NCBI GenBank assembly: GCA_026545225.1
Contig: CM048849.1
Location: 6,226,041 to 6,290,040 of the forward strand
Length of the DNA stretch: 64,000 nucleotides
Direction of reading: 5' to 3'
DNA from: Cornus controversa
Taxonomy: Eukaryota; Streptophyta; Magnoliopsida; Cornales; Cornaceae
Shown here: positions 58,871 to 64,000 of the stretch, piece after piece
Position numbering within the stretch: the first letter of the stretch is position 1
Layout of the letters: the number at the start of each line of letters is the position of its first letter
Position numbers and translations under genes: made by a program
The notes under the pieces: generated by a model
What the model saw: only the letters and a program-made list of their open reading frames with translations
Told to the model about the DNA's origin: nothing
Databases searched by the model: none

Positions 58871-59369
58871 AAAATCATATATTTTTCAATGATAAAATTA
58901 ATGAATTGAAAGAAGAGTTAATTGATAGCACTACCAAGATAGAGAAGTTAGGAAAATGTAGGGTAAACTAAAAAGGCAGACAAAATGAAATTTAAAAATA
59001 CAACGTTAAATGACTGAATTTGATAGTCAAATATAAATAAAAACAAAAAATTCACTGTCAAAAAATCTCCTCCATCCTTGAATGCACCATATTGAATTGA
59101 AACTTAAAATGCAACCATCTTATTAGGCCACCGTTTTTCAATTCAAACAATCATAATTTGTAAAAGTTGCAACACACTAAAAAAGTAAAAAAAAAACTAT
59201 AATATGAACTCAACAAACAGCAGGATACATTGTTCCCAACCAAAAAATGTCTTGTACCAATTAACAAACCAAATATAATAAGTCATATTTAAAAATAAAC
59301 CAAGATGTTTGATAAACAAAACAAATTCCCAATAAAGCTTGATAATCATGACCCAAATAACTATTCATT

Positions 59370-60472
59370 CCAAATTGTAAGTTATCCAATTTGAGCACTC
59401 TTTAGCTGATATTTTCAAAAATCTATCCTTTTTGGTTTTAGTATTAAGCAACGCAACCGCTTTGTAAGGAGCACGTTCATCCAAATTTGGGGTCTCCTTG
59501 ATAGCATCTCATGTACAATTTTGTCTCTCTATTTCCCTTTTCTCTCTATCTTTTTTCCTTTTCTCCAATAAACTATGGACTCTCCGAAAGTCAGTGGCAA
59601 TTGAATCAATGCTAAAAGAGAGTTTTTCCATGATTCCAGCTTCATTGATGGTTTCAAATGAGCTAATATTCCCTTCATACTCAGTTCTAGTTCGTTTCTT
59701 ATGACTGGTGCTTTCTAAGGGAACTTCTGAACTAGTGGCCTAAAAGGGTAAGGGTGAAGAAGATTGTCCGAGTGATGGAGCTTGATGTGATGGTTCATTT
59801 TGATTTGGTATAAAAGCCTCATTGACCTCATCATAAACAAAGTCATCTATTCCGACATGTCTATCTTCAACCCCATAAATTCTTGCATCAGTATCATCAC
59901 CCAATCCTAATGAGTTTCTCCCAATAGTAGTTACATTTCCAATTACAATTTGTAAATTCTCGTAGTCATCACAAGTTTTTATTTGAAGGCTTCTGTGGTT
60001 CAGGTGGGACTATAAAAGAAACAAGAAAATAATAATTATTTAAAAAACGAAGTATGTACTCAAGTTACCAAGTATAATACATTTAAAAAAGAGTTAAGAA
60101 ACGCACTTTAAAGTAATCTTCCCATACTTCTTCATCAGTAGTGAATTTCTTTATGATTGGGTCCCACCCAAATCTAGAGTTATGACGGATAAGCTGAGAA
60201 TATTTTTGATATTCTTTCTTAAAGTATTTCAACCGACTCTGGTAATGAGAATGAGTTTTTTGACACTTAAGTTTTTCATTAAGTTTAGGAAGTATCTTAG
60301 TTTCTATTGTTGCCTTGTTTAGTAGGCGATTAGCATCACGCCATCCATGACATGCAACATCAACCATGGGTTGTAACAACATTATGCTCTCTTCTAAGGT
60401 CCAACTACTATAATCATTCTTGCCCTTCCCTTTTTCATTTCTTTGTTGTGCATAATTCATTTGTAATGTCAT
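59370..60472 (-). pseudogene. Myb/SANT-like partner gene of the Harbinger transposon, decayed
   Basis: The 129-residue frame (60472-60083) has a Myb/SANT-like DNA-binding domain: SSWTLEESIMLLQPMVD, LNKATIETKILPKLNEKL, SRLKYFKKEYQKYSQLI, then FGWDPIIKKFTTDEEVW. A second exon from about 60010 (reading SLQIKTCDDYENLQIVIGN) continues to a Lys/Arg/Glu-rich coiled-coil-like stretch (LLEKRKKDRERREIERQN, about 59570-59515), with at least two in-frame stops. Harbinger elements encode such a protein beside the transposase, where it helps nuclear import and binding of transposon ends. Confidence 0.8.
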
Positions 60473-60834
60473 TAATATATATACAAATTATTATTAGTTA
60501 CTAAAGCTTTCACATAATTCAAACGTAAAGCTACTAAAGGTTGTCTCATATCAAATGTAAAATATAACACTATAATGTTTAGTTGAATTTAGAACATAAC
60601 ATATCATATAACACTGTAATGTTTAGTATAATATAGTTATTTACCTAAAAATATGTAAAATATAGTGCATAAAATATATTAACTATATTGATTTAGAATA
60701 AATAAATATTTTTACATAAGGGTGATCTAGAACCATGCTTAATATGGTCAATTTGTCAAAAAAACGGACAACTAAGTTAATAACAAACAAGCCATTGTTG
60801 ATTATCCAATAATGTTCACTGTTCATGTACATAT

Positions 60835-60872
60835 ATATGTGTGTGTGTGTGTGTGTGTGTCTCCATATATAA

Positions 60873-60903
<31 letters not shown>
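60835..60903. repeat. (TG)n and (TA)n microsatellites
   Basis: A (GT)11-like tract (60838-60860) is followed by (AT)n at 60878-60903. Frames across them are simple-sequence artefacts. Confidence 0.9.
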
Positions 60904-61283
60904 GCTTATAAAAAAGTATAAACAATTTTTCCTATACTTAATAATAAGAACAAAATGCATAATACCCTTTAAACTATCACTTTTTGACAGATTACTCTCT
61001 TAGTCTATCATATTAGTGAAAAAATTATTGAATTAATTAAAAATGTTCAAATCACCCCCTTGTGTATGTTTACCGGGAAGAAGAATGATTTTTGTTAACA
61101 ATTGAGTATAACATTGACCTTGAAAGAGAGATAAAAAAATAAACGAGATATGCTTCTTGCTTTCAGCAACTATTATATTCATCTCCTTTAATCACATGAT
61201 AAAAAATAAAAAAATCTTACTAATTAGATAATATATAATTTTACACAGTATATTTCTCTTACGTTTTCTTTTTCTTTCATTAT

Positions 61284-61289
<6 letters not shown>

Positions 61290-61368
<79 letters not shown>

Positions 61369-61389
61369 CTTTAGAATGGATAAATTACA

Positions 61390-61438
<49 letters not shown>

Positions 61439-61460
61439 CTTTAGAATGGATAAATTACAC
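61290..61460. repeat. (CT)n(TA)n microsatellite with a duplicated flank
   Basis: A (TC)n tract (61290-61327) runs into (TA)n (61328-61365). The block TATTACTTTAGAATGGATAA with ATTACACTCA then occurs twice (from about 61364 and 61435), separated by a second (AT)n tract (61395-61434). Confidence 0.88.
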
Positions 61461-62460
61461 TCACCATCACTGAATTATAGAATAATTACATGTATCTCCT
61501 TTGATGATTAAAAAGTTATTCCTATCTCCCCGTTTCGTATTGCTCCCCCACGCAGAATATGCATCAGCAAAATTAAATTATAAAATACCAAAAATTTCAC
61601 CATTTTTTCACTTTAACTCTACTTTTTAATTAAAAAAATTAAAAAAATATTATTTAAAGAGAAATAAACTACATAATTCATAACACCGAAAGCCTATGTA
61701 TATATCTTCTCACTCCTAACCTACATAAGTCAGACTTGTAATTTTATCTTAGCGCACAAAAAAGGGAAAGAAAAAAAAAGTTGTTCAACTTTTGTAGTGA
61801 GGGGATTAATTTTTCGCCTCTTATCAAGAAATATACAAGTGCAAACTGAGAAGGACATGCCTAGCTAGCTAGATTCTCCTTAATTTTTATGTGAATCATT
61901 TTTCTATCTAATCCGAATTTTGGCTTAAACATTTGAATTTAAACCTTAATAACTGGTTATCACAACTTTATTATCAAGGTAGAAAGGATCATCTCAGTAC
62001 AGGTTGAGGTCTAAGCAAAAAATATAAATGAGACATTTTTATATATATATTTAATAAAAATAATATTAATTATTTCTTCTTGAAATCTTGTTACTAGAAA
62101 ATAGTCACTTACAATTGGACAAAGGTGATATATTAAATTGTCAGTATTCTCAAGTTATTCAATTATTAAGAAAAAGATAGGCTATATAAATAAATAAATA
62201 AATAAATGACTTCATTTTTTTTATTTTTTGGCTATAAAGATTTAAAACTTATAGTTGGCCTAACTATTTTTTTTTAGAGTTCAAGTCGGATTTGGTACAT
62301 AAGTTCATAATATCCATGAATTAACCCTAAACAATCATGATTACAATACCAATCAGTACATGAATTCTCTATAAAGATTTATGGTTCGCAAATAGTCTTT
62401 TTTATAATTTGTAAAATTTTCAGGTAAGTAATATTCTAATTGGTTTACAATAATTTTTAT
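61461..62460. other. AT-rich stretch without recognisable genes
   Basis: No coding similarity or element ends recognised. It contains an AAATAAATAAATAAAT run near 62190 and a CTAGCTAGCTAG run near 61861. Confidence 0.4.
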
Positions 62461-62461
62461 G

Positions 62462-62584
62462 CATCAGTAATATAGAGAGGAAGAACTTCGATTACGAAAG
62501 AAAGGTGATGTAGGACAATTGGCTTTGGAGTTTGAAGAAGAGATTGATCAAAAATTGGCAAAACACGCTGGTCCAAAGAAATAG
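62462..62584 (+). other. possible terminal exon (about 36 codons) of unknown gene
   Basis: Following an AT-rich, CAG-ending stretch (TTTTTATGCATCAG), the frame REEELRLRKKGDVGQLALEF then EEEIDQKLAKHAGPKK ends in TAG. The charged, helix-forming composition is protein-like, but I recognise no family. Its last codons overlap the first unit of a tandem repeat in the following LTR, so it may instead be chance-open LTR sequence. Confidence 0.3.
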
Positions 62585-62830
62585 ATTTTCTTTCCTGTTA
62601 GGATTAGAATTTCTATAAGTTTCCTTTATTGTTTTAGTGCTTTCGTTCCTTTTTCGTTTCCTTTGGAAATAGATTTTCTTTTCCTGTTCGGATTAGGATT
62701 TCTATAAGTTTCCTTTATTGTTTTAGTGTTTTCTTTTTTTTTTTCGTTTCCTTTGGAAATAGATTTTCTTTTCCTGTTAGGATTAAAATTTCTACAAGTT
62801 TCCTTTAGTTTTTAGGTTTCCTAGTACTGT
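62582..62830 (+). repeat. three tandem units of about 88 bp in an LTR
   Basis: Units begin AAATAGATTTTCTTTTCCTG (the first with one T fewer) at about 62581, 62667 and 62756 and share GGATTTCTATAAGTTTCCTT. The third is incomplete. The array sits in the U3 of the gypsy LTR that ends at 62998. Confidence 0.85.
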
Positions 62831-64000
62831 TAGAATTATGATTTCTCTATTATAAATATATGTACTGTCATAGGGCAGAGGGCAATCAATTTATCAATAA
62901 ATTTTTACTTTGGTTTACAATTAATTATGCTGGTGAATTCCAGTTTCTGTGTTCTTAGGGTTTAAGATGGTATCCCCTTATACTTCCGTTCTACGTCAAG
63001 TGGTATCAGAGCCTAAGAAATTGCCTTGTACGATGGTCAACAACGAAGACGGAGGAGTTAACCCTGGCAACGCTGGTCGTAGGGATGCAGATATATGGGC
63101 AGCGATTAACGAGCAGCGACAGGTGATGGAGAGGTTGACGTCCACGTTACAGCAACTGATGGAGCGGCAGCTTAATCTTGACATCCCTATTGGTAACGCT
63201 CAAGCCCCTGCCAATAGAGTTAGAGTCGAGGGAGTTGCCCTTGGCTGCCCTGGAGGTGGACATCCGCCTAGAGCGGTGAGACACGAGCAGTTCGAAGATT
63301 TGAGTGATGAAGACTCTGATGAGGACGTTGCAAGTCACCAAGGAATTCGTCAACAAAATCGAAACCAAAATCAACCTGACTATAGAATACACGCAGACAT
63401 ACCGTTGTTCCACGGTAAATTGCAGATTGAAGAATTTCTGGACTGGATTTCTGAGGTTGAGAGGTTTTTCGAGATGACTGAAGTTACAGAGGATCGACAA
63501 GTCAAGATGGTGGCATATAAGTTGAGAAGCGGGGCTACTGTTTGGTGAGAGAAGTTGCAAAATGATAAGCGATGACAAGGCAAGGCTCCTATACGAACCT
63601 GGAGGAGAATGAAACAACTTCTGATGAGCAGGTTTTTACCCCCAGATTATGAGCAATTTATTTTCTAGAATTACCAGAATTGTGTGCAGGGTAATAGGAC
63701 TGTTGCGGATTATACTTAGGAGTGGACCAGGCTATCAGTTCGTAATAACTTGAATGAGACTGAGGGACAACAGGTTTCCAGATACTTAGCAAGATTGAAG
63801 TCTACCATTCGAGACAAAATTGGACTACAAGTTGTTTGGACAGTGGATGAGGCGCAAAACATGGCCTTGAAAGCAGAGTTAATGGAGAAGGCATCCAATC
63901 GATTGTCCTACTACAAGAAGGACACGGCTGGGACGTCCAATGCAATTGCAAATAGGAGCAGATTTCCACTAGGCGATGGGCAGAATTATCAGTCTCAAAC
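62597..64000 (+). mobile_element. Ty3/gypsy element, 5' LTR and gag (continues past the window)
   Basis: The LTR ends CTACGTCA (62998) and is followed two bases later by TGGTATCAGAGCC (63001-63013), a perfect initiator tRNA-Met primer-binding site. The left LTR end is uncertain (somewhere in 62505-62600). A TATAAATATATG promoter-like stretch lies near 62852. The gag part follows. The coding part shows a few breaks. Age cannot be judged without the other LTR. Confidence 0.82.
63033..64000 (+). pseudogene. gag part of the gypsy element at the right edge
   Basis: The frame from about 63033 ([13 protein letters not shown]) encodes a coiled-coil-like segment ([20 protein letters not shown]), an acidic linker ([12 protein letters not shown]) and the start of a retrotransposon Gag capsid domain ([33 protein letters not shown]). 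Further matching blocks, such as RYLARLKSTIRDKIG and ALKAELMEKA, follow to the window end. Broken. Confidence 0.85.

Noticed and set aside
60683-61003. Frames with repeated Ile-Tyr or Cys-Val
   Set aside because: Translations of (TA)n and (TG)n microsatellites.
63001-63013. tRNA gene fragment (TGGTATCAGAGCC; similar at 39784 and 43894)
   Set aside because: These are LTR-adjacent primer-binding sites complementary to initiator tRNA-Met. No cloverleaf is present.

Overview
The window looks like nuclear DNA of a flowering plant, most likely a eudicot. It is AT-rich, its reading frames are short and intron-broken, it carries spliced relics of plant gene families (HD-ZIP III, HMA-type copper ATPase, LRR receptor kinase), and it holds the usual plant transposon families. 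No bacterial operon, CRISPR array or rRNA gene was seen. Most of the 64 kb is layered transposon sequence. All LTR elements here are treated as fossils.

Layout. 1-5758: 3' part of a Ty3/gypsy chromovirus (Tekay/Del type), interrupted by a solo LTR (1486-2989). 5759-6014: CACTA-like fragment. 6015-9009: 3-kb solo LTR with internal tandem repeats. 9010-10220: no recognised gene. 10221-15678: broken HD-ZIP III (REVOLUTA-like) gene with introns, one late exon out of order and a solo LTR (12740-14159) in an intron. 15942-16309: N-terminal fragment of an LRR receptor kinase. 17191-17507: end of a CACTA transposon. 17511-17904 plus 28644-29019: one gypsy LTR split by a 10.7-kb Athila/Tat-like element (17905-28638, perfect 5-bp target duplication). 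29020-33650: a copia fossil holding another solo LTR (29193-30623). 33653-34291: a foldback element between two copies of its flank. 34734-35066: an orphan HMA5-like exon that ends in a hairpin. 35656-36148: a small secreted-peptide gene with TATA box and leader intron, the best candidate for a living gene. 37077-50471: a copia-type element whose flank, 5' LTR and part of gag are tandemly duplicated; the second copy holds a non-autonomous hAT (45188-46474), which holds a TRIM (45358-45928). 50655-52862: another gypsy chromovirus end abutting an inverted LTR piece. 53488-56637: nested DNA transposons plus a solo LTR. 56638-60500: a decayed two-gene PIF/Harbinger transposon. 62590-64000: the 5' end of a further gypsy element with gag.

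The relative order of insertions can be read from target-site duplications. At least nine elements have matching or near-matching duplications that I could place to the base. I see no multi-gene pathway. The points of most interest are the secreted-peptide gene, the rearranged HD-ZIP III relic with a split miR165/166 site, the 4-kb tandem duplication with its nested insertions, and short ATCGAT-type palindrome arrays that recur in several LTR families.
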